From: Pedobacter nutrimenti
GTDB lineage: Bacteria > Bacteroidota > Bacteroidia > Sphingobacteriales > Sphingobacteriaceae
DNA: 64,000 bases
Assembly (NCBI RefSeq): GCF_003208655.1
Contig: NZ_QKLU01000009.1
Location: 124,001-188,000 of the forward strand
Reading direction: 5' to 3'
Shown here: in pieces, positions 46,555 to 56,116 of the stretch
Layout of the letters: the number at the start of each line of letters is the position of its first letter
How positions within the stretch are numbered: the stretch's first letter is position 1
The notes under the pieces: generated by a model
Told to the model about the DNA's origin: nothing
The model's input: only the letters and a program-made list of their open reading frames with translations
Databases searched by the model: none
Made by a program: the position numbers and the translations under genes

Positions 46555-46615
46555 TTATAGTAGTCCAATTTGTAATCATAGTACACCAACAACCCCTGTT
46601 CTGAAGATAAATTTG
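46550..46615 (+). promoter_or_regulatory. predicted HTCS operator (direct repeats) and PUL promoter
   Basis: Two near-identical direct repeats start at 46550 (TGTAATTATAGTAGTCCAAT) and 46571 (TGTAATCATAGTACACCAAC), 21 bp apart, which is two helical turns. They share 16 of the first 19 positions. They are followed 18 bp later by TAAATTTG (46608-46615), an exact -7 element, 22 nt before the next ATG. There is no -33 TTTG at the usual place; the second repeat lies there instead, as expected for an activator-dependent promoter. Confidence 0.6.
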
Positions 46616-46636
46616 TTCTGACCAAATATTTATACG

Positions 46637-49111
46637 ATGAACCACAAAACAGCAGATAAGCCCTTGCGGGCTGCTCTTTCTATTTTGCTTTTTATTTTAC
46701 TGACCTCTTTTCAGGCGTCGTATGCACAGGAGCTTCATATGAGCGTTGTAGGAGACAGCATCAAAGGATTCAAAGTTGACATTTATAACGGGCATCAATT
46801 ATTATTGAACAATTCTGAAGAATTCTCTCTTCTGCTGTCCAATACAGATTTAAGTGAAAAAACAGTCCTGACTGGCTGGAAAGGAAAGATCTGGAAAGGG
46901 AACGACAGCAGTATTACCTTAAGCAGGACAAGTTACCTACCTACTTTTGACCTCAACCTGACGGCTGAAGTTAATTACACCATCATAAACAAACACCTCA
47001 TTAAAAAAACCATCTCCTTATTTCAGCCAGGGATGCCTTTTTTGTATTATACCCTGAAAGAAAAATTTATTCCTGCCAAAATACCTGCAAGGTACCTGAC
47101 TTTTGAACACGATCATTTTCCTGGTGGATTTGCACATGAAATGTTCCCTTCTGCTGCTTTTATTGATAAGGATCAGGTATTAACCGGATTCTTGCTGGAC
47201 GCCGGTTACAAAAACCAATACACCAGAACAACACGCCGGCGGTTCAACGGACGCGGTGGTGGTTTTGTCGGCATGCGCAAACTTCCCGATCCGCAGCTGT
47301 TGACTGTAGCCACCGCTGCGGAACAAAGCCTGGGAAAGCATTATATACAGCAAACTTTTGGTGAGATGTACGACCTTGATGCAGGCCAGGCAAAAACGAT
47401 GACCCTTTCCGGCCATTATACAAAAACCGGGAATGCAGTGGTCCATAAAAACAAAGACCTGATTATTATAGAGGGCAGCTCATCTGGTCAAAGCGGCATC
47501 AAAATGATTGCCCCCTTGAAAGGGCAGCAAGTATACACCATTTCCTTTCTGGTAAAGGGGAATGCACCCCTGGCCCTTAAACTGTTCAGAATCCGTCATG
47601 GCAAACAGACCATAGAGCTGGAACATGGGATAAAATACATCGATAATTTTAAAGTTCATCCAAAGGATTGGACCTTGTTTAAGGGTAGCGTATTGGTCCC
47701 TTATATAGGAAAAGACAGCATATCCATGTTTATCGGAAGCCTATCGGGCAAAACCTTCCGGCTAGAGATCAAAGACCTCCTGATCACGAAGCACGAACCG
47801 AAAAAAGAACCCTATAATGTGCTCCAAATAGGCAAAAAAACCACAAAGACCAGCTTTATTTTTGCTGAGCCCTGGAAAGACCATCGACAGTTTATGATCT
47901 CTTCCCAGACCAGACTTGCCGAGGGAACGGGTTTCAGGGGCTCCCAAATGGAGAAAATGCTATATGGAAACCTTCAGATGCTCAGCTGGATCAGGGGCAT
48001 TAATGATTTTAAACCATTTAATGTACCCAATATGAATTATGCGCCCGATATGTACAACCGGGATTCTTTCTTTTCTGCAGTTTCCACGTATAATAAAACA
48101 TTGAATTTAGGTCTTTGGGATCAATGGGCTGCCACACAAACCTCTAAGGGAGGCATAGGAACCATTATAACACCCTATATGGGTTCTGTAGAAGCCAAAG
48201 ACAATGAAGCCACCATAGAATGGCTCATCTGGGCCATGCTCAACAAAAGAAGATTTAACGTAGTACTTCCTGAAGACAAGATCAAAAAAGCAGTTGATTA
48301 TGTACGCAGCGAATTTGATGCTGGAAAAGATGGCAAATGCCGTTCCCACTTTTCCATGAGCCAGGTAGATATTATTGATTACCAGCCAAAGACAGACCGT
48401 TTGGCGGTTAATCAGGGTATGCTTGCTATTGCTTTAAGAACCATTAAAGAACTTGGCTTTGCGGTAGAAGAAAGCTATATCCAAAAGGCAGAGCAGGAGT
48501 ACAGAAATTTTTATGACCCTCAAAGAAAACACTTATTGTTTGATCGTAATTACCCGGACCTGATCAGTCTCACCGATCTGGAGCCGGAGTTTTTCTCGCT
48601 GTGGTTGTTTAACCGGCCAATCCTCACAGACGAAATGGTGACCAGCCATCTGGAACAAATTCCTCATCTGAATAAAACAGCGGCGGCACCATACCCGGAA
48701 TTTGGTACTACGGCGCCCATTTGCGTCCGACTAACCAAAAACGGATTCAGTTACCTGACTGCCGGTTATCAGCCCTTTGGTGAGTTTGGTGCAGCGAATT
48801 ATGCAGACGGCAAAAATGATGGCTTTTATTATAATGGTGGCAGCTGGTTCAGGGCTGAATACTGTGCCTATGTGACGGGCCTGAAACATGGTTGGGGGAA
48901 AGCATCTAAATTAATGCAAAACAGAATCTGGGCAGAAATCAACCTTCATCCTGGATGGCCATACAGTAAAGAATTCATCCCAACCAAATGGACAACAACA
49001 GACTCCTGGTGGCCTTCTACACAAGGCTTGTGCTGGAATGTCTTTATCCTGATGGCCAATGAACTTGCAGGATTGCGAAGCCCGGAAATGGATCCGGACT
49101 ATAAAAAATAA
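46637..49111 (+). CDS. exported PUL protein, candidate glycoside hydrolase (unassigned)
   Basis: This is an 824-residue protein. The signal peptide (LLFILLTSFQASYAQ) is followed by a beta-rich N-terminal domain (about 30-265), a galactose-binding/CBM4-like beta-sandwich (about 270-390; SGQSGIKMIAPLKGQQVYTI, FRLEIKDLLITK), and a C-terminal helical region (about 420-810) with repeated aromatic and acidic motifs (MYNRDSFFSAVSTYN near 470, DLEPEFFSLWLFNRP near 647, YNGGSWFRAEYCAYV near 734, TTDSWWPSTQGLCWNVF near 790). This layout suggests an (alpha/alpha)6 barrel of the GH-L/GH-G or phosphorylase type, but I cannot assign a CAZy family. As the first gene after the predicted HTCS operator it should be strongly induced by the PUL substrate. 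Confidence 0.75.
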   Translation: MNHKTADKPLRAALSILLFILLTSFQASYAQELHMSVVGDSIKGFKVDIYNGHQLLLNNSEEFSLLLSNTDLSEKTVLTGWKGKIWKGNDSSITLSRTSYLPTFDLNLTAEVNYTIINKHLIKKTISLFQPGMPFLYYTLKEKFIPAKIPARYLTFEHDHFPGGFAHEMFPSAAFIDKDQVLTGFLLDAGYKNQYTRTTRRRFNGRGGGFVGMRKLPDPQLLTVATAAEQSLGKHYIQQTFGEMYDLDAGQAKTMTLSGHYTKTGNAVVHKNKDLIIIEGSSSGQSGIKMIAPLKGQQVYTISFLVKGNAPLALKLFRIRHGKQTIELEHGIKYIDNFKVHPKDWTLFKGSVLVPYIGKDSISMFIGSLSGKTFRLEIKDLLITKHEPKKEPYNVLQIGKKTTKTSFIFAEPWKDHRQFMISSQTRLAEGTGFRGSQMEKMLYGNLQMLSWIRGINDFKPFNVPNMNYAPDMYNRDSFFSAVSTYNKTLNLGLWDQWAATQTSKGGIGTIITPYMGSVEAKDNEATIEWLIWAMLNKRRFNVVLPEDKIKKAVDYVRSEFDAGKDGKCRSHFSMSQVDIIDYQPKTDRLAVNQGMLAIALRTIKELGFAVEESYIQKAEQEYRNFYDPQRKHLLFDRNYPDLISLTDLEPEFFSLWLFNRPILTDEMVTSHLEQIPHLNKTAAAPYPEFGTTAPICVRLTKNGFSYLTAGYQPFGEFGAANYADGKNDGFYYNGGSWFRAEYCAYVTGLKHGWGKASKLMQNRIWAEINLHPGWPYSKEFIPTKWTTTDSWWPSTQGLCWNVFILMANELAGLRSPEMDPDYKK

Positions 49112-49153
49112 CCAGATAAAATCTCAACATAACACAAACCAAAAACGAACCAA

Positions 49154-52100
49154 ATGAATCCAAAAATTAATCAGGTATGGCTTATTCTATTGCTCATTGC
49201 ACTGACAAGCCAGAATCTTTATGCCCAGACTAAAATTTCCGGGACGGTTAAAGATGTCAATGGACTGGGGCTCCCAGGAGTAAGTGTTTTGCAGGAAAAC
49301 ACCCAGAACGGCACGATGACCGACCAGCAGGGGAAGTATAACCTGGTCCTGAAAGAAGGGAGCAAACCGATTCTCCATTTCAATTACATCGGTTATTTAA
49401 AACAGACCATAGCCTTTACCGGAAGTACAACAATTGATGTCATACTGAAAGAAAACCAGGAGTCCCTGAACGAAGTCGTGGTTTTGGGTTACAACACCCA
49501 AAAAAAATCTGACCTTAGTGGTGCGGTAACCAATGTACGAATGTCTGAACTGGAAGACCGAAGGGTTGCAGATGTAGCACAGGTATTACAGGGACAAGTT
49601 GCGGGGGTGCAGATTACCCAAAGTACCGGCGCACCTGGAGAGCCCATCAACATCCGCATCCGTGGAGAAGGGACCTTCGGTGACAACAGCCCCTTGTTTA
49701 TTGTTGATGGAATACCCTCCAGAGACATTTCTTTTCTCAATCCATCGGATATGCAGTCCATCACCGTCCTTAAAGATGCTTCTGCTGCCGCCATGTATGG
49801 TGCCCGGGCTTCCGCAGGTGTAGTGGTCATTACCACCAAAATTGGCGCTGCAGGAAAATCGAGCATCGACATCAATTATTTTAATGGGATCCAAAAGGTC
49901 AGCCGCCTTCCTAAAATGCTCAATACCACTCAGTATATGAATAAAATGGAAGAGTCCTGGAACAATTCCGGTTATTCTGGCACAAACCCCTATACAGCTG
50001 ATAAAGGCAGAACCGATTTTGCCAACACCAACTGGCTGGACGAACTCTTTGAAACCGGCCGCTCGCAAAACCTGCAGTTAACGGCTAGTGGCGGGAGTGA
50101 AAAAACAAAATACTTGTTATCAGCGGCTTACTATGGTCAGGATGGGATTGTTGTTTATAAAAATGACAAATACCAACGTTTTACTTTCCGGACCAACATC
50201 ACCAGCAATTTAAGTGACCGCTTTACAGTTGGATCCAATTTACAGCTTTCTTATGCCAAACAGGACAAACTCTCCTCCAAAGGAGATGCGCCCGGAATTA
50301 TCCGCCATGCCTTCATCCGGCCCCCTGTGATCCCTGTTTATAAAAATCCAAATGATCCGACCTGGTCCGCTGAAGACCCTTTTACAGATCTTCCCTTTTA
50401 CAAAAACAGCGATCAGGCCAATGGCGGCTATCAGAGCAATAAATATGAATACAGCAGTAACCCGGTGGCGCTCGCTTATTTTACCAATGACAAAAGGTAC
50501 ATTTTCAAAACTTTCGGCAATGTTTACGGGGAATATGCTCTGCTGAGAAACAAAGAATTAAAGTTCAGAACCAACATAGGGGTTGATTTAAATTTCACCC
50601 ACAACAAGGCTTTCAATCAAAATTTTGGGGACGATGATGGTGGTGGGGACCTGCCTGACAAAGGCCTGGGTAGAAAAAACCGCCCCAACTCCTTAAATGA
50701 AGACCGTGGACAGGAAAGTACCATTACCTGGAACAATACCCTGAACTACAACAAGACCATCGGAAAACATGCCATTACAGCTATGGTCGGAAGCGAGTAC
50801 ATTACCAACCATTCTTCGGGAGTTGGTGGCAGCAGGATCCGTTTCGAGTACACCCAGCCTGAATTCCAGTACCTGGACTATGGAAATGATCAGACAAAAC
50901 TATGGAACTCCGGTTCGGGTGCGGAATGGACTTTGTTTTCTTTATTTGGTACAGCCACTTATGTCTATGATTCAAAATACATGATTACAGCCAATATGAG
51001 GGCGGATGCTTCTTCCAGGTTTGGGCCAAATAACAAATGGGGCTATTTCCCTTCTGTATCTGCTGGCTGGAAGATTTCCCAGGAAGCCTTCATGAAGGAT
51101 ATCCACTGGATCTCGGACCTTAAACTCCGCTTGAGTACAGGAAAACTCGGAAATCAGGAAATTGGTAATTATACTTACCTGACCCTTTACACTAAGGATG
51201 CAAATGGCATCAGGCTATTGCGCTATGGCAACCCTGACTTGCAGTGGGAAACCACCACCCAAAATAACATTGGACTGGATATTGGTCTGTTGCAGAATAA
51301 ACTTTATTTCACCGCGGATTATTTCAAAAAGAAAACAACAGGCGTGCTGTTGCCCCTGTCCCTGCCCCGCTTCGTTGGTGATGTACAACCAACAACTGTA
51401 AATGCAGGAGAAGTCAGCAATTCCGGGCTCGAAATTTCAGCAAGTTACCGCAACAATGAAAGGGCCTTTAAATACAGCATCAGTGGAAATATAGGAACTT
51501 TAAAAAACGTGGTGAACAAACTTCATCCAAACCTCCCAAACCTAACCGGGCAGGTGACCAGAACTGAAGCAGGCCATCCTTTAAATGCTTTTTATGGCTA
51601 TGTCATGGATGGAATTTACCAAAACCAGCAGGAAATCGACCGTCATTTATACGGCACACCTGGTCATACCGAAAAACCCGGGGACATCAAATTTAAAGAC
51701 CTAAACGGAGATGGGGTCATCAATGACAAGGACAGGGATTACCTTGGAAACCCCAATCCAAGATTTTCTTATGGGCTAAACCTTTCAGCCAGTTATAAAG
51801 GATTTGATTTTTCGGCCTTGTTCCAGGGTGTGCAAGGTGTAGAGAAATACAATGACCTCAAAAAAATTATTGATTATGATACCAGGCCTTTTAACCATTC
51901 GGTAAATACCCTAAACAGCTGGCACGGAGAAGGAACAAGCAACACGGTCCCCCGCTCTACTTTTACAGATAATGGCAGCAGCAGGATCTCCAGTATTTTT
52001 GTGGAAAATGCATCTTATCTGCGCTTAAAAAACGTAGAGATTGGTTACTCCTTAAAATCTCTGTTGGCCAAATCAAAGTTAGGTCTTCAAAATGTACGCC

Positions 52101-52234
52101 TGTATTTGTCCGGACAAAATCTCTTTACCGTAACCAAATACACCGGTCTGGATCCGGAATCTACGGACCTGCTGGATATGGGCACTTATCCGCAATCCAG
52201 GGCATTTCTGTTTGGCATCAATGTTAAATTCTAA
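49154..52234 (+). CDS. SusC/RagA family TonB-linked outer-membrane transporter
   Basis: This 1026-residue outer-membrane receptor imports oligosaccharides with its SusD partner. It has a signal peptide (ending LTSQNLYAQ), a carboxypeptidase-regulatory-like domain (about 27-105; ISGTVKDVNGLGLPGVSV), a plug domain (about 110-230; VLQGQVAGVQITQSTGAPGE, INIRIRGEGTFGDNSPLF, VDGIPSRDI), then the 22-strand beta-barrel ending in FLFGINVKF. It belongs to the standard SusC group and the C-terminal phenylalanine is intact. The SusD gene follows after 2 nt. Substrate is inferred from the GH130 context, probably a mannose-containing oligosaccharide. Confidence 0.95.
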   Translation: MNPKINQVWLILLLIALTSQNLYAQTKISGTVKDVNGLGLPGVSVLQENTQNGTMTDQQGKYNLVLKEGSKPILHFNYIGYLKQTIAFTGSTTIDVILKENQESLNEVVVLGYNTQKKSDLSGAVTNVRMSELEDRRVADVAQVLQGQVAGVQITQSTGAPGEPINIRIRGEGTFGDNSPLFIVDGIPSRDISFLNPSDMQSITVLKDASAAAMYGARASAGVVVITTKIGAAGKSSIDINYFNGIQKVSRLPKMLNTTQYMNKMEESWNNSGYSGTNPYTADKGRTDFANTNWLDELFETGRSQNLQLTASGGSEKTKYLLSAAYYGQDGIVVYKNDKYQRFTFRTNITSNLSDRFTVGSNLQLSYAKQDKLSSKGDAPGIIRHAFIRPPVIPVYKNPNDPTWSAEDPFTDLPFYKNSDQANGGYQSNKYEYSSNPVALAYFTNDKRYIFKTFGNVYGEYALLRNKELKFRTNIGVDLNFTHNKAFNQNFGDDDGGGDLPDKGLGRKNRPNSLNEDRGQESTITWNNTLNYNKTIGKHAITAMVGSEYITNHSSGVGGSRIRFEYTQPEFQYLDYGNDQTKLWNSGSGAEWTLFSLFGTATYVYDSKYMITANMRADASSRFGPNNKWGYFPSVSAGWKISQEAFMKDIHWISDLKLRLSTGKLGNQEIGNYTYLTLYTKDANGIRLLRYGNPDLQWETTTQNNIGLDIGLLQNKLYFTADYFKKKTTGVLLPLSLPRFVGDVQPTTVNAGEVSNSGLEISASYRNNERAFKYSISGNIGTLKNVVNKLHPNLPNLTGQVTRTEAGHPLNAFYGYVMDGIYQNQQEIDRHLYGTPGHTEKPGDIKFKDLNGDGVINDKDRDYLGNPNPRFSYGLNLSASYKGFDFSALFQGVQGVEKYNDLKKIIDYDTRPFNHSVNTLNSWHGEGTSNTVPRSTFTDNGSSRISSIFVENASYLRLKNVEIGYSLKSLLAKSKLGLQNVRLYLSGQNLFTVTKYTGLDPESTDLLDMGTYPQSRAFLFGINVKF

Positions 52235-52257
52235 CCATGCACTTTAAAACAAAAGAT

Positions 52258-53748
52258 ATGAAACCCATATATATTTTACTCGTTGCATTACTGCTAACCG
52301 GCAACCTGAGCAGCTGCAAAAAAGCATTGGATAAAGCACCTATTGGGCTGATTACTTCCAATCAGGATGAAACAGATCCTAAACTGGGTACCGTCACTTC
52401 GTCGGTTACCGCCTCCTACAAATTACTGTCCAGTACCCTGAACATTATTGGTCAATGGGGCTGGGACGATGGTACGGTATTGAGAAATGATTTCATCCTA
52501 CAGGATATTGCCAGCGGGGACATGCAAAAAAAATGGAACCCAGACGGGGACCAGGCCTGGATGGATGAATTTTCGAAATTTAGTTTCACCGCATCAAATG
52601 GTGGATTCAATGGGCAGTGGAGTTATGACTATGAAGGCATTTCAAGGTGCAACAGGTCCATCAAATATTTAACCGATCAAACTGTCCTGGATAAAATCGG
52701 AATAGACAATACCCTAAAGAACCGCCTGTTGGGCGAAGTTTACTTTCTAAGGGCTTTCTACTATTTCGACCTGGTGAACAATTTCGGAGATGTCCCCCTG
52801 CTGCTGAAACCCCTTAAGGATTTTAACGATGCTTACAATGTTGCAAAGAGAAGTCCCAAAGCCGAAATATGGGCGCAAATCAACAGCGATCTTGCACTGG
52901 CCAAACCTCTATTGCCCGCAACCAAATACGCAGACAATACCGATAAATGGAGGGTATCAAAGGGAGCCGTTATTGCCCTTCAGGCAAAAGTGGCTTTATA
53001 CAATCAAAAATGGACAGATGTACTGACAGCGGTAAGTGAACTTGAAGGCTTAAACTTTTACCATCTGAACGCAAATTATTTTGATAGTTTTAGCGTTGCC
53101 AAAGAGTTTAATGAGCAGGAAGTGATCTTTGCTTATGACCACCGCTCTGCCGAAACACCCGCCAATGGAAATGGAATCTGTGCCCTGGCAGGCTGGGGGT
53201 TTATTGCACCAACAAACAATTTCATTACTGCATTTGAACCTGGTGATCCCAGACTGGGCTATACAGTAGATGTTGCGGGACAAAATGTATACAAAATATT
53301 TGGTGCACTCAACAGCAGCAATAAAGGAAATGAAGATTCCCCTAGCAATAAAATCTATATCCGATGGGCCGATGTATTGCTCTGGAAAGCAGAAGCATTA
53401 TTAGAAACAGGGGCCTATGCACCGGCAATCAACCTGATCAACAGCATCAGGAGCAGGGCAAGAAACAGTGTTGCTGCAGATGGGAACTTGCCTCCTGCAG
53501 GAACCTTGCCTGACAGAAATGTGGCTTCCAGTGACAAAAACCAGATCAAAGACTGGCTGGTAAAAGAAAGACGTGTGGAACTTGGTTTTGAATGTCAGCG
53601 TTTCAATGATCTTAAAAGATGGGGAATGGCCAAAGACTTCCTGAGGTCCCTGGGTACAAACTTTCAGGACCGCAATTATCTCTATCCTATTCCTCAGGGA
53701 GAAGTAGACAAATCCGGTGGAACCATTACTCAAAATCCTGGTTATTAA
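52258..53748 (+). CDS. SusD/RagB family nutrient-binding lipoprotein
   Basis: This 496-residue surface lipoprotein captures oligosaccharide and closes over the SusC barrel. The lipobox is LTGNLSSCKK with Cys at residue 20. The SusD N-terminal block (ITSNQDETDPKLGTVTSSV) and TPR-like scaffold are followed by the RagB/SusD C-terminal marks YIRWADVLLWKAEALLETG near 370, INSIRSRARN near 395 and ERRVELGFECQRFNDLKRWG near 440. I start it at 52258, whose ATG begins the signal peptide directly, rather than seven codons upstream. It is translationally adjacent to SusC and forms the uptake pair of this PUL. Confidence 0.94.
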   Translation: MKPIYILLVALLLTGNLSSCKKALDKAPIGLITSNQDETDPKLGTVTSSVTASYKLLSSTLNIIGQWGWDDGTVLRNDFILQDIASGDMQKKWNPDGDQAWMDEFSKFSFTASNGGFNGQWSYDYEGISRCNRSIKYLTDQTVLDKIGIDNTLKNRLLGEVYFLRAFYYFDLVNNFGDVPLLLKPLKDFNDAYNVAKRSPKAEIWAQINSDLALAKPLLPATKYADNTDKWRVSKGAVIALQAKVALYNQKWTDVLTAVSELEGLNFYHLNANYFDSFSVAKEFNEQEVIFAYDHRSAETPANGNGICALAGWGFIAPTNNFITAFEPGDPRLGYTVDVAGQNVYKIFGALNSSNKGNEDSPSNKIYIRWADVLLWKAEALLETGAYAPAINLINSIRSRARNSVAADGNLPPAGTLPDRNVASSDKNQIKDWLVKERRVELGFECQRFNDLKRWGMAKDFLRSLGTNFQDRNYLYPIPQGEVDKSGGTITQNPGY

Positions 53749-53766
53749 ATTGAAATATCTTCTTAT

Positions 53767-54828
53767 ATGAAAGACCTCGCAAAAAGATTTCCTCAAAACC
53801 CTTTGCTTCGCCCGTCAGATCTGAAAGCCAGTATGGAGGGGCTGGAAATCACCTGTCTGCTCAATCCTGGCGTATTTATTTTTGAAGAAAAAACATGGCT
53901 GCTGGTCAGGGTCGCAGAGCGGCCCCAGCAGCAAAAAGATGTCATTTCCTTTCCTGTACTGACCCCTTCAGGCGCAATGGAAATCATCTCGATAAAAACC
54001 CAGGATCCCGAGCTCCTGGCTACAGATCCCAGGGTGATCCACTACAAGGGACAGGATTACCTGACAACCCTGTCCCATCTTAGACTGCTGTGCAGCGAAG
54101 ATGGGACTCATTTCTATGAACCTGAAGGTTACCCTGTTCTTAAAGGTGCTCAGCTCCAGGAAAGTTTTGGCATTGAAGATTGCCGGGTGAGCCATATAAA
54201 TGGAACCTATTACCTCAGTTATACCGCCGTATCGGCAAACGGTGTTGGTGTAGGCCTCAGGACAACAGAAGACTGGAAAACATTCAGACACGAAGGAATG
54301 ATCATTCCTCCCCATAATAAAGACTGCGCCATTTTTGAAGAACAGATTGGCGGGAAATTCTATGCCTTGCACAGGCCCAGCAGTGTAGATCTTGGCGGAA
54401 ACTTTATTTGGATTGCAGAATCTCCGGATGGTTTCCACTGGGGAAAACACCGTTGTATCATTACGACCAGAAAAGACAAATGGGACAGTAAAAGAGTGGG
54501 CGCAGGGGCCTCTCCAATTAAAACATCAAAAGGTTGGCTGGAAATTTACCATGGTGCGGATGCCGCTCATCGTTACTGTCTGGGGGCCTTTCTGATGGAC
54601 CTTCATGACCCCTCTCTGGTACTGGCCAGAACAGATGACCCGATTATGGTACCTCTGGAAGACTATGAACTCCATGGCTTCTTTGGCCAGATCGTTTTTA
54701 CCAACGGACATACCATTAAAGGTGATGAGCTCACCATATATTACGGTGCCGCAGACGAATTTGTTTGTGCAGCCAAATTTTCCATAGCGGAAATTTTATC
54801 CTCCTTAATTTATACAGATGCTGAATAA
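53767..54828 (+). CDS. GH130 family glycoside phosphorylase/hydrolase
   Basis: This 353-residue protein has the five-bladed beta-propeller fold of glycoside hydrolase family 130, which usually phosphorolyses beta-mannosides (for example beta-1,4-mannosyl-glucose, -GlcNAc or manno-oligosaccharides) to mannose-1-phosphate. Family signs are FGIEDCRVSHINGTYYLSYT near residue 136 (acidic residue of the general acid position), PPHNKDCAIFEEQIGGKFYAL near 177 and GAGASPIKTSKGWLEIYHGA near 245. It has no signal peptide, so it acts in the cytoplasm after import. The adjacent MFS gene overlaps by 11 nt. The linkage specificity cannot be determined by eye, and some GH130 members are hydrolases. Confidence 0.9.
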   Translation: MKDLAKRFPQNPLLRPSDLKASMEGLEITCLLNPGVFIFEEKTWLLVRVAERPQQQKDVISFPVLTPSGAMEIISIKTQDPELLATDPRVIHYKGQDYLTTLSHLRLLCSEDGTHFYEPEGYPVLKGAQLQESFGIEDCRVSHINGTYYLSYTAVSANGVGVGLRTTEDWKTFRHEGMIIPPHNKDCAIFEEQIGGKFYALHRPSSVDLGGNFIWIAESPDGFHWGKHRCIITTRKDKWDSKRVGAGASPIKTSKGWLEIYHGADAAHRYCLGAFLMDLHDPSLVLARTDDPIMVPLEDYELHGFFGQIVFTNGHTIKGDELTIYYGAADEFVCAAKFSIAEILSSLIYTDAE

Positions 54829-56107
54829 ACTCAGGACCGAGCTGACCCATTTTAAAAGCCAGTCCCATAACTTCAAAACACTGACACTGACCAACCTGAT
54901 CTATAGTGTGGTTTTGCCCGTTATCGATATTTTTGTTGCAGCCTACGTCATGCGGAGCTCCAATGACCCGACCAAGGTCGTGGTCTATCAGTTAACTATT
55001 TATACAGGCATACCCCTTACTTTTTTGATCAACGGCTGGTTGCTCAACCGCTTTCCAATCAAAATCCTTTATTCTTTAGGCATGGTGCTGAGTGCGGTTT
55101 CTATGATGATCATGATGTCCTTAAAAACACTGGATATTACAGGTATTGGAATTGCAGGCATTGTGATGGGGATGTCATTTGGCTTTTACTGGGCAAATCG
55201 CGATTTTCTTGCCCTGGCGACAACCAATGATAAAAACCGCAATTATTACTATGGCCTTGAAACCTTTTTCTATACCATAATCGCGGTGGTTATTCCTGTA
55301 TTTATTGGTTGGTTTATTGAATTTTCGGCCCATGACGGGAATGCAAAATCTGCTTATAAAATGATTACAGGTCTTGTATTTTTGATTACCATTGGCGCCT
55401 CTGTGATGTGCTTTAAAGGCAAATTTGAAAACCCCGGCAATAAAAAATTTATCTATTTTAAATTTGATCCTTACTGGTACAAATTACTGTTCCTTGCGGT
55501 TTTAAAAGGATTGGTCCAGGGTTTCCTGGTTACTGCTCCTGCTATGCTGATTATGTTGCTGCTGGGCAAAGAAGGGGCACTGGGTACTGCGCAATCTGTT
55601 GGGGCCATATTTGCCGCCTTACTGATGTACGTCATTGGCCGCAACACTGGTCCGCAGCACCGCATCTATGTTTTTGGAGCCGGTCTTGCTCTTTTTACCA
55701 TTGCAGCCCTGATCAATGGCATTCTGTTTAACCAAACCGGGGTCATTTTGTTTATGCTGTTTCTTTTGCTGGCAAAACCACTCCTGGACCTGGCCTATTT
55801 CCCGATACAGTTTAGCGTCATAGACATCCTCACCCGTAAAGAAAACAGGAGCGAATTCGCCTATATCTTAAATCACGAAGCCGGTTTGTACCTTGGCAGG
55901 TTAACTGGAGCAGGTACCTTTTTAATTTTAGCCTATTGTTTTTCCAATGAAATTGCTTTGCGCTATGCCATTATAATCGTCGCTGTTTTGCAACTCAGTT
56001 CTTATTGGGTAGCGAAAGGCATTATTAAACAAGGAAAATCTATGACAGCCCCTGGTCCAGCTCAAGAAACATTACAAAATAGCCCTGTTGTTCCAAACAC
56101 TTTATAA
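54818..56107 (+). CDS. MFS family sugar transporter
   Basis: This is a 429-residue major facilitator with about 12 hydrophobic helices (for example VLPVIDIFVAAYVM, GIAGIVMGMSFGFYWANR, TIIAVVIPVFIGWF, VIYL-type helices after residue 200). MFS permeases next to GH130 genes in Bacteroidota typically import the disaccharide that the phosphorylase cleaves. The 11-nt overlap with the GH130 gene supports stoichiometric expression. No known motif narrows the substrate. There is no large cytoplasmic domain; the C-terminal tail (about 405-429) is polar. Confidence 0.88.
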   Translation: MLNKLRTELTHFKSQSHNFKTLTLTNLIYSVVLPVIDIFVAAYVMRSSNDPTKVVVYQLTIYTGIPLTFLINGWLLNRFPIKILYSLGMVLSAVSMMIMMSLKTLDITGIGIAGIVMGMSFGFYWANRDFLALATTNDKNRNYYYGLETFFYTIIAVVIPVFIGWFIEFSAHDGNAKSAYKMITGLVFLITIGASVMCFKGKFENPGNKKFIYFKFDPYWYKLLFLAVLKGLVQGFLVTAPAMLIMLLLGKEGALGTAQSVGAIFAALLMYVIGRNTGPQHRIYVFGAGLALFTIAALINGILFNQTGVILFMLFLLLAKPLLDLAYFPIQFSVIDILTRKENRSEFAYILNHEAGLYLGRLTGAGTFLILAYCFSNEIALRYAIIIVAVLQLSSYWVAKGIIKQGKSMTAPGPAQETLQNSPVVPNTL

Positions 56108-56116
56108 GTTCAAACC

